Of a stretch of DNA of 64,000 nucleotides, positions 34,140 through 43,144 are shown piece by piece. Numbering within the stretch: position 1 is the stretch's first letter; the number at the start of each line of letters is the position of its first letter. The notes under the pieces are model-generated. The model saw only the letters and a list, made by a program, of their open reading frames with translations. It searched no databases and was not told the origin of the DNA. The DNA comes from Sphingomonas sp. IC081 (GTDB taxonomy: Bacteria > Pseudomonadota > Alphaproteobacteria > Sphingomonadales > Sphingomonadaceae). Made by a program: the position numbers and the translations under genes. The stretch is taken from positions 48,865 to 112,864 of the forward strand of contig NZ_CP029765.1 in NCBI RefSeq assembly GCF_006874585.1, given 5' to 3'.

Positions 34140-34397
34140 TTATTTGCCGTACTTGGCCATGGCGGCGCGCAGTTCCTCGGGCGTGACCTTGCCGTCCTTG
34201 TTGGCGTCGATCATCGTGAAGCCCCGCTCGCGTCGTCCGGCGGCCTTCCATTCCGCGAGGTCGAGGGCGCCGTCGGAGTTGGTGTCGACCTTCATGAAGG
34301 CGTCGCGAGCCTTGTCGGCTGCAGCGGGGTCCTGCGCATGGGCGGCGGCGAACGGCAGGCTCGCTCCCAGTATCAGCAATGTCAGTTTCAGTTTCAT
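34140..34397 (-). CDS. Small secreted EF-hand protein (85 aa)
   Basis: The start at 34397 gives a signal peptide (MKLKLTLLILGASLPFAAAHA). Two canonical calcium loops follow: DTNSDGALDLAEW and DANKDGKVTPEEL. Such tiny periplasmic EF-hand proteins are common in sphingomonads beside two-component genes. It probably buffers or senses divalent metal in the periplasm. Same strand as the two-component genes, separated from them by a strong palindrome. Confidence 0.85.
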   Translation of the reverse strand: MKLKLTLLILGASLPFAAAHAQDPAAADKARDAFMKVDTNSDGALDLAEWKAAGRRERGFTMIDANKDGKVTPEELRAAMAKYGK

Positions 34398-34678
34398 CGT
34401 GTCACTCCAGATGAGCCCGTAATCGAGCTGAGTATCCAATAGCCGCGCGGTTCACTGCGCATTGGGCACGAATGTTCGTCCTTGTAACAGTTTGTGCAGC
34501 CGGGCGTTGAAGGCGTGTTTCGCGATCTTTGCGAAAAATTTCGCACCAGACCGACGGAAGTTCGCTCAAGCTGTATTCAAGGAAGGCGGCCCATTGATCT
34601 GCCACCCGCTGAGTGAGGTGGTCCCGGTTTTCTGGGCAGGGTGTTATGCTACTCCCGACCTGAAGGATTGGTACGTGA
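34398..34678. other. Promoter region of the EF-hand gene and IS3-type end
   Basis: No supported gene. The left part is the likely promoter region of the minus-strand EF-hand gene. From about 34610 the sequence (GTGAGGTGGTCCCGGTTTTC) looks like the terminal repeat of an IS3-family element, directly before an OrfA fragment. Confidence 0.4.
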
Positions 34679-34785
34679 ATGACCACGACGAGGAAGCGCT
34701 ACAGCGCGGATTTCAAGGCGAAGGTGGCGGTCGAGGCGATCCGTGGCGACCTGACGCTGGCGGAACTGGCACCAAGCATGTCGGG
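34679..34785 (+). pseudogene. IS3-family OrfA transposase fragment
   Basis: The ATG at 34679 starts TTTRKRYSADFKAKVAVEAI followed by RGDLTLAELA, the N-terminal HTH of IS3-family OrfA. Homology breaks off after about 35 codons. OrfB and the right end are absent. A truncated IS left by deletion or a later rearrangement. Confidence 0.65.
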
Positions 34786-34975
34786 ATGATCGACGTGCTG
34801 GTGCTGCCCGCGCTCGGTATCACTCCTTGACCCCATCCTCGAGAAGGCCACGCGAGATCGCTACCATTAAACGTTGATCCCCAGCATCGTCAATGTAGCC
34901 GGTAGCAAACCCGAGATCGCAGGATTGCAGCGTTCGCCGAGCTATCAAGGAACGAGCTGGAATCTGAACATGAGG

Positions 34976-35156
34976 TCACGCAAATGACCGGCAGCTTTCG
35001 GCATCATCGGCCTTTCTGGGCCCGCGAACGACTAACGTTGGTCGGTAGGCGACCTGCGTTGTAAAGATGTAGCCGGCTTGACCGGTGTCTTCTTCAGGCG
35101 TCTGCACGACGTGATAGGGGCGATTGGCGAAGTAGCGCTCACCTTCGAATGAGTCG
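34976..35156 (-). pseudogene. Gene fragment of unknown family
   Basis: A minus-strand frame without a start codon encodes about 60 natural-looking residues (GERYFANRPYHVVQTPEED, TGQAGYIFTTQVAYRPT). It ends in a stop at 34976 and is closed upstream by a TGA. It looks like the C-terminus of a lost gene. Flanking DNA on both sides is IS debris. Confidence 0.35.
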
Positions 35157-35412
35157 GATCAATCCAGCAGCGACGAACTCTGCAGTCAGGCGGTTACTGG
35201 AACACCTTGCACCTTGGCGATGCCGTCGACGTCCGACGCCGGAAAGGACTCGATACGCCCGCCCACCTTCTCGCTCACATTTCGCCGCTCGGATGGGCAC
35301 ACACCCTGCTCACCGGCGAGTACCTTTGGCCCAAGGACGCCAGTGCTTAGGGTGTCAGTCCGCCCTCAGCCGGAACCGACCCCATGTCGGGGGCGGGGCG
35401 ATGACTGCATAG

Positions 35413-35867
35413 AAGTCAGTCGATCGTCTTGTCGGCGACGACGCGCGCGCGTTGATCCGGGAACAGATCAGCCAGCACAGCGCCGGGTTGCACGCGGCGC
35501 TGGCGAAATCCGATCAGCAATCGGCCTTCTCGAGATGGTACGAGACGATCCGCGCAATCGAGGAATTCATCAACCTGCCGCGCCTCGGCCTGATGTCGGC
35601 TGACACCATGCGGCGGATCGCCGTCTGGCGCTTGGTAAGCGCGATCAGTGAAGGGTATTGTTTCGCAGGGGCGGGGTCGATCGCCGCTGCGAGCGTGCCA
35701 AGGAAATCGCCGATGCCCTCTGGGGTGAGACCGATGAAAACGGGGCGCTCCTGCGTATTACCTTCACCATCGGCACTACGCCCTGCACGCGCCAGGGTGT
35801 GACCGGGATCTACCGGCGGATCGCACTTACGGCCGCGCGTCCCGGGCTAGGGATTGCCGCGTTATAG
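35413..35867 (+). pseudogene. Frameshifted gene remnant of unknown function
   Basis: A helical stretch without an obvious start (ALIREQISQHSAGLHAALAK, WYETIRAIEEFINLPRLG) continues to about 35680. The natural-looking translation then shifts to another frame (RAKEIADALWGETDENG, LLRITFTIGTTPCTRQG) until 35867. Together they would make about 145 residues of one protein with a frameshift. Family not recognised. It lies between IS3 and beta-lactamase fragments. Confidence 0.4.
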
Positions 35868-36141
35868 AGGGTGAATTTGGCCGCCGTCCTTGTAAATATC
35901 GGCGGGCCGGTGCGCTGTGCATAGCGCCTCCACACAAAATTCATAATCGGTACTGCCAATAGGGATGCTGCGTAGAGGGGCCGCGGCAGCTTTATCGCAA
36001 ACGGCTTCAACGTGTCCCGGATGGCGTCCCGTCTGTCGATTTTTTCCAAGGAATTACATGACGTTTTCGCGCCCTTCAGACAGGCCACTCAAGACACCGA
36101 TTTCAGAGGGGGAATGCTTGAAGAACGGAAACCTGCCCGCT

Positions 36142-36843
36142 ATGCGGACTGGAAAGCAGGCTCTCCTGTTGGTAGTGGGAGCCAGTTTGGTGGTGGCCCA
36201 GACGGCCTGCTCCCGGGGCGCCGCGAAAGTCGATAGGACATACGCGCAGCCGCCGCTTCTCAGTTCCGATGCATCGGCTGCGCTGGGACAACAGATCACC
36301 GCTCTGGGACAAGGCTTTGACGGTGACATCGGCATTGCGGTCGAGGACGTGCAGACGGGCGCAGTCGCCGAATTTGACGGTCGCACCTTCTTTCCGCAGC
36401 AGAGCGTGAGCAAGTTTTGGGTAGCGCTTGCTGCACTCGACGCAGCTGACCGTGGCAGAATAAAGCTGGACACGCCCGTTGTGCTGACACCATCAGACCT
36501 GACCCTCTTTCATCAGCCTATAGCGAATGAGATCCGCACCGCCGGGCGATACCGCACCACTCTTGGTGCCCTTATGAGCCGTGCACTGCAGCAGAGCGAC
36601 AACACCTGTAATGACTTCATATTGCGGGCAATCGGCGGGCCCGGGTCGGTGCGAGCGTTCATTGATGCCAACAACATAGCCGGTGTTCGGTTCGGCCCGG
36701 GCGAGCGACTGATGCAGAGCCGCATCGCCGGCCTGACCTGGCACCAGGAATACTCTCTCGGCGACGCATTCTTTCGCGCCCGAGCTCAGGTTCCGCTCGC
36801 GCGGCGCCGTGCGGCGTTCGACGCCTATGTTGTGGAGCGGCGT
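36142..36843 (+). pseudogene. Class A beta-lactamase, C-terminus lost at an IS21 insertion
   Basis: The start at 36142 gives a signal with a possible lipobox (LVVAQTAC). Active-site Ser88-x-x-Lys91 (QQSVSKFW) and S152-D153-N154 (QQSDNTCND) are present, and GGPGSVRAFID and GPGERL follow, so the first two motif regions of a serine beta-lactamase are intact. At about residue 234 the frame enters the IS21 end and stops at 36870, before any KTG motif. No remaining part is found beyond the IS, so a deletion accompanied or followed insertion. Almost certainly inactive. Confidence 0.8.
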
Positions 36844-36946
36844 GCAAAATTGACCCCCTTAGCGGGGTGATCGGCGTCTAAAATTGACCCCCTTCATCTC
36901 ATTGTGAGAAGCGCCGCCGTTTCGGTTCCGGACGGCGGGTACAGGG

Positions 36947-38461
36947 ATGTTGGTTGTGGAGACGATTACGAGGATCCGTCGGGAGCACCGGGACGGTAAG
37001 CCGATCAAGGCGATAGCGCGGGATTTGCGGCTGTCGCGCAACACGGTGCGCAAGGCGATCCGGGCGCCGAACGCGGATGCCAGTTACGAGCGCAAGGAAC
37101 AGCATCGGCCGCAGACCGGCCCTTTCAGCACTCGCCTGGAAGAACTGCTTGAAGAGAACGAAGGGCTGCCCCGGCGTGACCGGCTTCGCATGACGCGGAT
37201 CCATGATCTGCTTCAGCGCGAAGGGTTTGGCGGCTCTTATGACGCTGTGCGGCGCTATGCTGCACGCTGGAAGCGTGAGCGTCGCGTTGACGCCGGCGAT
37301 ATGACCAAGGCGTTCATCCCGTTGATGTACCGGCCCGGCGAGGCTTACCAGTTCGACTGGAGCCATGAGGACGTCGAGATCGCCGGCAAGCCAATGCGCG
37401 TGAAGGTCGCGCATATGCGGTTTTGCTGGTCACGGGCACCATTTGTCCGTGCCTATCCTCGCGAGACGCAAGAGATGGTGTTCGACGCACATGCCCGCGC
37501 CTTTGCCTTCTTCGGTGGGATTCCGACGCGCGGCATCTACGACAATATGAAGACGGCGGTGACGACGGTGTTCACCGGCAAGGAACGCCTGTTCAACCGG
37601 CGGTTTCTGATCATGACGGACCACTATCGCGTTGAGCCGGTGGCCTGTAGTCCTGCCGCAGGGTGGGAGAAGGGTCAGGTCGAGAACCAGGTTCAGACCA
37701 GTAGGGAGCGCCTGTTCAAGCCGCGCCTGCGCTTTGCCAGCCTCGAGGAACTGAACATCTGGCTGGAAGCCGAGTGCCGGCGCTGGGCGGAACGCAACCA
37801 GCATCCTGACCAGGAAGGCATGACGATCGCGCAGGCGCTGGAGGTGGAGCGGCCGATGCTGCAACCGCTACCGGTTCCCTTCGACGGGTTCTTCGAGAGC
37901 GAACACGTAGCCAGTTCGACGTGCCTCGTGAGCTTCGATCGCAATCGGTACTCGGTGATGGCAAAGGCGGCCCATCAGGCTGTGCAGGTGCGGGCCTATG
38001 CAACGCGCATCGTGATCCGCTGCGACGGCGCTGTCGTGGCCGAACACGAACGGGTCTTCGGCCGGAACCAGACAATCTTCGATCCATGGCACTACCTGCC
38101 CATCCTCGCCCGCAAGCCCGGTGCGTTGCGCAATGGTGCTCCCTTCCAGGACTGGGCTCTCCCACCTGCACTGGCCCAATTGCGGCGTAAGTTGGGCAAG
38201 GGCGACGATGCCGACCGGCGCTTTGTACGCGTCCTCGCCGCTGTCCCCGAAGATGGCCTGGAGGCTGTCGAGGCCGCAGTGCGCGAGGCACTCAGCGCCG
38301 GTACTATCAGCGACGAGATCATCCTCAACATCCTGTCCCGTCGCCGCGAGCCTCATGATGCCCAGGCTATGGACGTCGTCGTCAACCTGAAGCTCAAGCA
38401 TCCGCCAGAGGCGAACTGCGGCCGCTACGATACCGTGCGAGACCTCGATGCAGCGGCATGA
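36947..38461 (+). CDS. istA: IS21-family transposase IstA
   Basis: A 504-residue DDE transposase. An N-terminal HTH (KAIARDLRLSRNTVRKAIRA) precedes the rve catalytic core with D137 (YQFDWSHED), D199 (GIYDNMKTA) and E246 (GQVENQVQ). The C-terminal part has SFDRNRYSVMAKAAHQAVQV, typical of IstA. It overlaps istB by 14 bases, enabling coupled translation. It appears intact and likely active. Confidence 0.95.
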   Translation: MLVVETITRIRREHRDGKPIKAIARDLRLSRNTVRKAIRAPNADASYERKEQHRPQTGPFSTRLEELLEENEGLPRRDRLRMTRIHDLLQREGFGGSYDAVRRYAARWKRERRVDAGDMTKAFIPLMYRPGEAYQFDWSHEDVEIAGKPMRVKVAHMRFCWSRAPFVRAYPRETQEMVFDAHARAFAFFGGIPTRGIYDNMKTAVTTVFTGKERLFNRRFLIMTDHYRVEPVACSPAAGWEKGQVENQVQTSRERLFKPRLRFASLEELNIWLEAECRRWAERNQHPDQEGMTIAQALEVERPMLQPLPVPFDGFFESEHVASSTCLVSFDRNRYSVMAKAAHQAVQVRAYATRIVIRCDGAVVAEHERVFGRNQTIFDPWHYLPILARKPGALRNGAPFQDWALPPALAQLRRKLGKGDDADRRFVRVLAAVPEDGLEAVEAAVREALSAGTISDEIILNILSRRREPHDAQAMDVVVNLKLKHPPEANCGRYDTVRDLDAAA

Positions 38462-39176
38462 GATCATGGCCGCCCTCAAGGGGCTGGGGCTCAAGGGCAT
38501 GGTGGCGGCCTTCGATGATGCCGTCACCAACGGCATCCGCCGAGACAGAACGGTCATGGAGATGTTGGGCGACCTGTTGCGTGCGGAGACGGCGCACCGG
38601 GATGCGGCATCGATCCGTTATCGCATGACCGCAGCCAAGCTTCCGGCGATCAAGGACCTGGATGGGTTCATGTTCGATGGCACGCCGATCAACGAAGGAC
38701 TGATCCGCTCGCTTCATACGGGCTCGTTCCTGCCGGAACGGCGCAATATCGTGCTGATCGGCGGAACAGGCACGGGCAAGACTCATCTGGCTCTCGCCAT
38801 CACCGCCGCAGTGGTGCGCGCCGGTGCCAGAGGCCGATACTTCAATACGGTCGATCTGGTGAACCGGCTTGAGGAAGAGGCTCGCCTGGGCAAGGCCGGC
38901 AGCCTTGCCACCCAACTCTCGCGGCTTGATCTCGTGGTGCTTGACGAGCTCGGCTACCTGCCGTTCGCCCGGTCCGGTGGCCAGATGCTCTTCCACCTGA
39001 TCAGCAAGCTCTACGAAAAGACCTCGGTCATTATCACGACCAATCTCGCCTTCGGCGAATGGCCGAGCGTCTTCCACGACCCCAAGATGACCACCGCTCT
39101 TCTCGATCGCATCACGCACCACTGCGACATCATCGAGACGGGCAATGACAGCTGGCGGTTCAAAAACCGGAACTGA
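38448..39176 (+). CDS. istB: IS21-family helper ATPase IstB
   Basis: A 242-residue AAA+ protein related to DnaC. Walker A is GGTGTGKTH and Walker B LVVLDELGYLPF; the C-terminal TTNLAFGEWPSVFHD is characteristic. IstB shapes target DNA and activates IstA. It begins inside the end of istA. About 190 bases of noncoding IS sequence follow before the right end. Confidence 0.95.
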   Translation: MQRHEIMAALKGLGLKGMVAAFDDAVTNGIRRDRTVMEMLGDLLRAETAHRDAASIRYRMTAAKLPAIKDLDGFMFDGTPINEGLIRSLHTGSFLPERRNIVLIGGTGTGKTHLALAITAAVVRAGARGRYFNTVDLVNRLEEEARLGKAGSLATQLSRLDLVVLDELGYLPFARSGGQMLFHLISKLYEKTSVIITTNLAFGEWPSVFHDPKMTTALLDRITHHCDIIETGNDSWRFKNRN

Positions 39177-39382
39177 GCCGAAAACCCCTTCCCCCGGACC
39201 CCCATCCCCGGCGGTTAACCCGGTGGGTCAACAGGGACCTCCCACGGACGCCGCCGCCAGCACACCTGACGGTGCGCGTCGTCGTCCGTGGGCCCCTCCT
39301 ATCGACTACCGGGATAACCGCCAGACTACCGAAAGGTGGGGTCAATATTGGGCGCCGATAGGGGGTCAGTTTTGCGCGCCGG

Positions 39383-39671
39383 TTGACACGCAAAAGAGGG
39401 AAAGCCAGATCGCTATCTGGCTGTAGATGTGCAGCGCCACCCCAACCCATGTGTACCTGCGTCGCAAGATAGCACCGCTGCCCACTGCGACAAAAAAGGC
39501 GATGACGACCGATGATGTGATCGAAGGCGAGCGATGCAAAGAGGCTTCTGCTATGGGTAATAGCCCTAGCGCCGATACAATTAGCCACGAAAACCCCAAC
39601 GTGCAGTAGCTTATCCGATCATTGAACACTTCTGCGGAGGCGGCTTCATCCCTCGAGGTTGCCAATTTCAC
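39383..39671 (-). pseudogene. Small membrane-protein gene truncated by IS21
   Basis: From a GTG at 39671, three hydrophobic helices follow (LGFSWLIVSALGLLPIA, VVIAFFVAVGSGAIL, VGVALHIYSQIAIWLSLF). The frame then runs into the IS21 right end at 39382 and stops at 39366. The original C-terminus is lost. Low GC relative to neighbours. Family not recognised. Confidence 0.5.
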
Positions 39672-39706
39672 ACCTTTATGCGATTCATGGTTTGGAGGTC
39701 CAAGCC

Positions 39707-39913
39707 ATGAGTAAGATTGATTGGAACGTGTACGTTGCCACCTCGGACCGGGAGCAGGGGCCGTTAGTCACTTATGAACTGAACAGCTTTGATCGTGTGA
39801 TCACGCCTTACACGGATGAGGATGGCAACGAAACTCTTGGTGGCCAGATTGGATATGTAATTGCATATGGCCTCATGGTTGGTTTTTTTGTCCTCGGGTG
39901 GCTCTTCATATAG
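39707..39913 (+). CDS. Small tail-anchored membrane protein (68 aa)
   Basis: GGAGG at 39694-39698 supports the ATG at 39707. The first 45 residues are hydrophilic and acidic (DREQGPLVTYELNSFD, TPYTDEDGNETLGG). The last 20 are a single hydrophobic helix (VIAYGLMVGFFVLGWLFI). It converges tail to tail with the traG remnant. In F plasmids small entry-exclusion proteins sit just after traG; that position fits, but there is no sequence evidence. Confidence 0.55.
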   Translation: MSKIDWNVYVATSDREQGPLVTYELNSFDRVITPYTDEDGNETLGGQIGYVIAYGLMVGFFVLGWLFI

Positions 39914-40470
39914 CTATTCCCTCAGTTTCGGGTCGTTAAAGAAGCCTTTGTCCAAATCTTGATTCACGGCGCTTTGGACGGCCGCCCCCTTACTGACATA
40001 GCCAGCTCTCATCACCCGTTTGGCTTCTCCAATGGCCTCCAATTCTTGCTTTCCGCCTTCAACCTTAGCGGCAACATCCCCCGGCCCCGCAGGGCCGGAT
40101 AGGGGCGTTACACCTCCAACACCTTGCGGATGGTAGCGTGCGCGAACATCCGCATCATCCGGGTTGACTGCAGAAGGATTGATATCATTCAATCGGGATG
40201 CCTCCATCTCCGGACCAACCATTTCCCATATCGCCTGGCTCCGCTCATCAAGGAACTTGGAAATCATTGCATCCCGGACCTGGCGTTCCTGCGCTGTAAA
40301 GGTTGTCTGATGAAGTTCAGGAGCAATGCCAGGGGGCATACGGTTCGCTTCCTGCCGATACCACTCAGCAAGTTCCTGGCTCAAATTCTCACTGAATTGC
40401 ATATTATGACTTTCAGCATAGCTGATGTCATTAGTAAGTTGCTCGGCCAGCTCTTGAAGCTGCCGCATCC
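39914..40470 (-). pseudogene. traG: 3' part of traG, separated by two insertion sequences
   Basis: Encodes about 185 residues (MRQLQELAEQLTNDISYAES, LSQELAEWYRQEANRMP, DLDKGFFNDP) resembling the hydrophilic periplasmic C-terminus of F-type TraG. Upstream the frame is interrupted by the IS630 end at 40473 and then an IS1380 element. The N-terminal part resumes at 43142-45571 on the same strand. An in-frame TGA just beyond the IS630 copy shows that simple IS excision would not restore the gene. Confidence 0.75.
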
Positions 40471-41552
40471 TAGTGGATTGACTCCAACGTTTGGAACCCT
40501 CGATTTCGAGCCGCGATGATTTCGTCCGGATTGGCCTTCCAGATGAAGGGCTTGGGGTTGTCGGCGTTGTACTCCCGGATGAACCGGTTGATGGCAGCCT
40601 GGAGGTCGACGACGGAGTGGAAGACGCCGTGCTTAAGGCGCCGCCTGGTCAGCTTTGCGAAGAAGCCCTCGACGGCATTGAGCCATGAGGAAGATGTCGG
40701 CGTGAAGTGGAAAGTCCAGCGCGGATGGCGGGCGAGCCACTCCTGGACCTTGTCCTTCTTGTGTGCGGCATAGTTGTCGAGGATCACGTGGATCGCCTTG
40801 CCCTTGGGTACTTCACGCTCGATCCGATTGAGGAAGCGGATGAACTCCTGGTGGCGGTGGCGCTGCATGTTCTGCCCTATCACGGTTCCGTCGAGCACAT
40901 TGAGCGCAGCGAACAGCGTGGTCGTGCCGTGGCGCTTGTAGTCATGGGTCAGGGTGCCGGCGCGGCCCTTCTTCATCGGCAGACCGGGCTGGGTGCGGTC
41001 GAGCGCCTGTATCTGCGATTTCTCGTCGATCGACAGGACCACCGCATGGGCGGGGGGATCGACATAGAGGCCGACGATCTCGGTGAGCTTTTCGGCGAAA
41101 GCCGGATCGTTCGACAGCTTGAAGCTGCGCCAGCGATGCGGAGCAAGCCCATGCGCCTTCCAGATCGACTGCACTGTCGAAACGGCAAGCCCGACCGCTT
41201 TGGCCATCGCGCGCGCCGTCCAGTGGGTTGCCTCATGCGGCGGCGGTTCCTGCGTAAGCCGGACAATTTCGGCCACGCGCTTGGGCAATACCGGCGCCTT
41301 GCCGGGCGGACGGGACTTGTCGCGGAGCAGGCCATCGACGCCTTCGTGCATGAAACGCTCCTGCCAGCGCCACACGCAGGTCTTCGACTTTCCTGTTGCC
41401 GTCATAATCGCCGAGGTGCCCAGGCCGTCGCTGCTCAAAAGAACGATACGGGCGCGCCAGACATGTTTCTGTGGACTCAAGGGCGCCGACACGATGTCGT
41501 GCAGGCGTTGACGGTCGGAGGCCGAAACGATGAAGCTGATCCCATCACGCAT
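40470..41552 (-). CDS. IS630-family transposase
   Basis: About 360 residues. Two N-terminal HTH segments (GTSAIMTATGKSKTCVWRW and ARAMAKAVGLAVSTVQSIWK) are followed by the DDE core: D in LSIDEKSQIQALDR, D in VILDNYAAHK, and E in LNAVEGFFAKL. The stop codon lies in the left TA. The ATG at 41552 is used; an in-frame GTG at 41594 is also possible. Intact and possibly active. Confidence 0.92.
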   Translation of the reverse strand: MRDGISFIVSASDRQRLHDIVSAPLSPQKHVWRARIVLLSSDGLGTSAIMTATGKSKTCVWRWQERFMHEGVDGLLRDKSRPPGKAPVLPKRVAEIVRLTQEPPPHEATHWTARAMAKAVGLAVSTVQSIWKAHGLAPHRWRSFKLSNDPAFAEKLTEIVGLYVDPPAHAVVLSIDEKSQIQALDRTQPGLPMKKGRAGTLTHDYKRHGTTTLFAALNVLDGTVIGQNMQRHRHQEFIRFLNRIEREVPKGKAIHVILDNYAAHKKDKVQEWLARHPRWTFHFTPTSSSWLNAVEGFFAKLTRRRLKHGVFHSVVDLQAAINRFIREYNADNPKPFIWKANPDEIIAARNRGFQTLESIH

Positions 41553-41622
41553 CCTCCGAGACTGACACGCCAGCAAGCCAGTGGGAATCCCCAACTGGAC
41601 TCTTTCGTTCCGGTCAATCCAC
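40473..41622. mobile_element. IS630-family insertion sequence
   Basis: Terminal inverted repeats GTGGATTGAC (40473-40482) and GTCAATCCAC (41613-41622), flanked on both sides by TA (40471-40472, 41623-41624), the obligatory IS630/Tc1 target duplication. Length 1150 bp with one transposase gene on the minus strand. Confidence 0.9.
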
Positions 41623-41649
41623 TAGCCCGCCTTATTCACCAAAAGTGTC

Positions 41650-43144
41650 CTGAAGGGTTGGCGGGAGTGGCGTAAGCCTCTGATCTGAATTAGGAACTGG
41701 GTGTCTAAGCCGAACCTGCCGCAGGGCAGAAAATGCCACGGGCCACACCCGCCATGAACGATGATATCGCAAGCTCATTTGGATTCCCAGCAGTCGGCCG
41801 CAAGAAAATCACAGCTGCGTTCGACGGTGGCCGGCTTACCTCGGATGGCGGTGTTCTACTGCTTGCACAGGCCGAGCGCGCGATGGGGATTTGCCAGCGC
41901 CTGGCGGCTTGTATTGCCGATCCGCGCGATCCAGCGCGGGTGATCCATCGCCTGGATGACATTCTGCGTGCCCGTGTGTTCGCGATTGCGTGCGGCTATG
42001 AGGATGCCGATGATCTCGATGCTCTGCGCGACGATCCAGGCTTCCGCCTGGCGCTCGGCAAGCTGCCGGAATCGGGCGCGGGGCTGGCCAGCCAACCGAC
42101 GATGAGCCGGTGGGAAAATGCACCGACTACGCGCGAACTGGCCAGCATGATGGCCGCGATGATCGACATCTACTGCGCCAGCTATCCCGCCCCTCCGACA
42201 GCGGTCACGCTGGATATCGACGACACGTGCGACGTCGTGCATGGCTATCAACAGCTCTCGTTCTGGAACGGGCATCATGGGGAGCGCTGCTTCCTACCGA
42301 TCCATATCTACGACACCGCGACCGGCAGGCCGGTGGCCATGCTGCTGCGCACAGGCAAGACGCCTTCTGGAAAGGAGGCGGCGGGGCACATCCGACGCCT
42401 GGTGCGTCACCTGCGCCGTAATTGGCCCGATACCCACATCACTATCCGCGGCGACGGGCACTATGGTCGACCCGAGGTCATGGCCTACTGCGATGCGGCC
42501 CGCGTCGATTACGTGTTCGGCCTGCCCACCAATTCAGCGCTGCGCGCCGATCCCGCCATTGTTGCGGTCGCCGATGCCTGCGCGGTCAAGCGCGCCCAGC
42601 GTCAGTGTCCCGTCCTGCGCAACTATGCCGAGACCCGCTATGGGGCAAAGACCTGGAAGTGCCAGCGTCGCGTCGTTGCACGGATCGAGGCCAGCACGCT
42701 GGGCATGGACATCCGCTATGTCGTCACCTCGTTGGCAACAGGATCGGCCGAGCACATCTACGACACGCTCTACTGCGCGCGTGGTCAGGCCGAGAACCTG
42801 ATCAAGCGCCACAAGTCCCAGCTCGCCAGCGACCGAACCTCGTGCCGCTCGGCCAATGCCAATCAGATGCGCCTGATACTGCACACTGCCGCATACTGGC
42901 TGCTATGGCGCATCCAGCAGGCGATGCCCAGGACCGCTGCTCTGGCAAGCGCGGAGTTTACCACCTTGCGCCTGCGGCTGCTCAAGGTCGCTGCGCGCGT
43001 CGTAGAAAGTGCTAGCCGCATCCGCATTGCCTTCGCTTCCGCCTGTCCGGATGCCGACCTGTTCCGCGCCCTCGTTCTCCGGCTGAAGCCTGCGCCGACG
43101 TAGCCCATGCGGCAGCGCCGCAGAACTCCGAGCCCAGCCCTTCA
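41650..43144. mobile_element. IS1380-family insertion sequence (approximate ends)
   Basis: Surrounds an intact IS1380-type transposase. A tentative terminal pair is CTGAAGGGTTGGCGGGAGT (from 41650) and, complementary at the right, TTGAAGGGCTGGGCTCGGAG (to about 43144). The match is imperfect and no target duplication was confirmed, so boundaries are estimates. Confidence 0.6.
41733..43103 (+). CDS. IS1380-family transposase
   Basis: A 456-residue DDE transposase. Family features are AAFDGGRLTSDGGVLLLAQ near the N-terminus, VTLDIDDTCDVVHGYQQLS (first Asp), ITIRGDGHYGRPEVMAYCD (second Asp) and YCARGQAENLIKRHK (Glu). An alternative ATG at 41754 gives 449 residues. The gene is uninterrupted. It lies on the strand opposite traG, inside the break between the two traG parts. 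Confidence 0.92.
   Translation: MPRATPAMNDDIASSFGFPAVGRKKITAAFDGGRLTSDGGVLLLAQAERAMGICQRLAACIADPRDPARVIHRLDDILRARVFAIACGYEDADDLDALRDDPGFRLALGKLPESGAGLASQPTMSRWENAPTTRELASMMAAMIDIYCASYPAPPTAVTLDIDDTCDVVHGYQQLSFWNGHHGERCFLPIHIYDTATGRPVAMLLRTGKTPSGKEAAGHIRRLVRHLRRNWPDTHITIRGDGHYGRPEVMAYCDAARVDYVFGLPTNSALRADPAIVAVADACAVKRAQRQCPVLRNYAETRYGAKTWKCQRRVVARIEASTLGMDIRYVVTSLATGSAEHIYDTLYCARGQAENLIKRHKSQLASDRTSCRSANANQMRLILHTAAYWLLWRIQQAMPRTAALASAEFTTLRLRLLKVAARVVESASRIRIAFASACPDADLFRALVLRLKPAPT

Larger units (their letters stand above)
36838..39382. mobile_element. IS21-family insertion sequence
   Basis: The element carries istA and istB. Ends are CGGCGTGCAAAATTGACCCC (from 36838) and, complementary at the right, CGGCGCGCAAAACTGACCCC (from about 39382). 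A second AAATTGACCCCC-like repeat lies 35 bases inside each end, as usual for IS21. Boundaries are good to a few bases. No target duplication was identified because flanks seem rearranged: a beta-lactamase fragment on the left and an unrelated membrane-protein fragment on the right. Confidence 0.85.

Noticed and set aside
35810..36088. 92-codon minus-strand frame near the beta-lactamase
   Set aside because: No ribosome site or family; overlaps the remnant and beta-lactamase leader regions.
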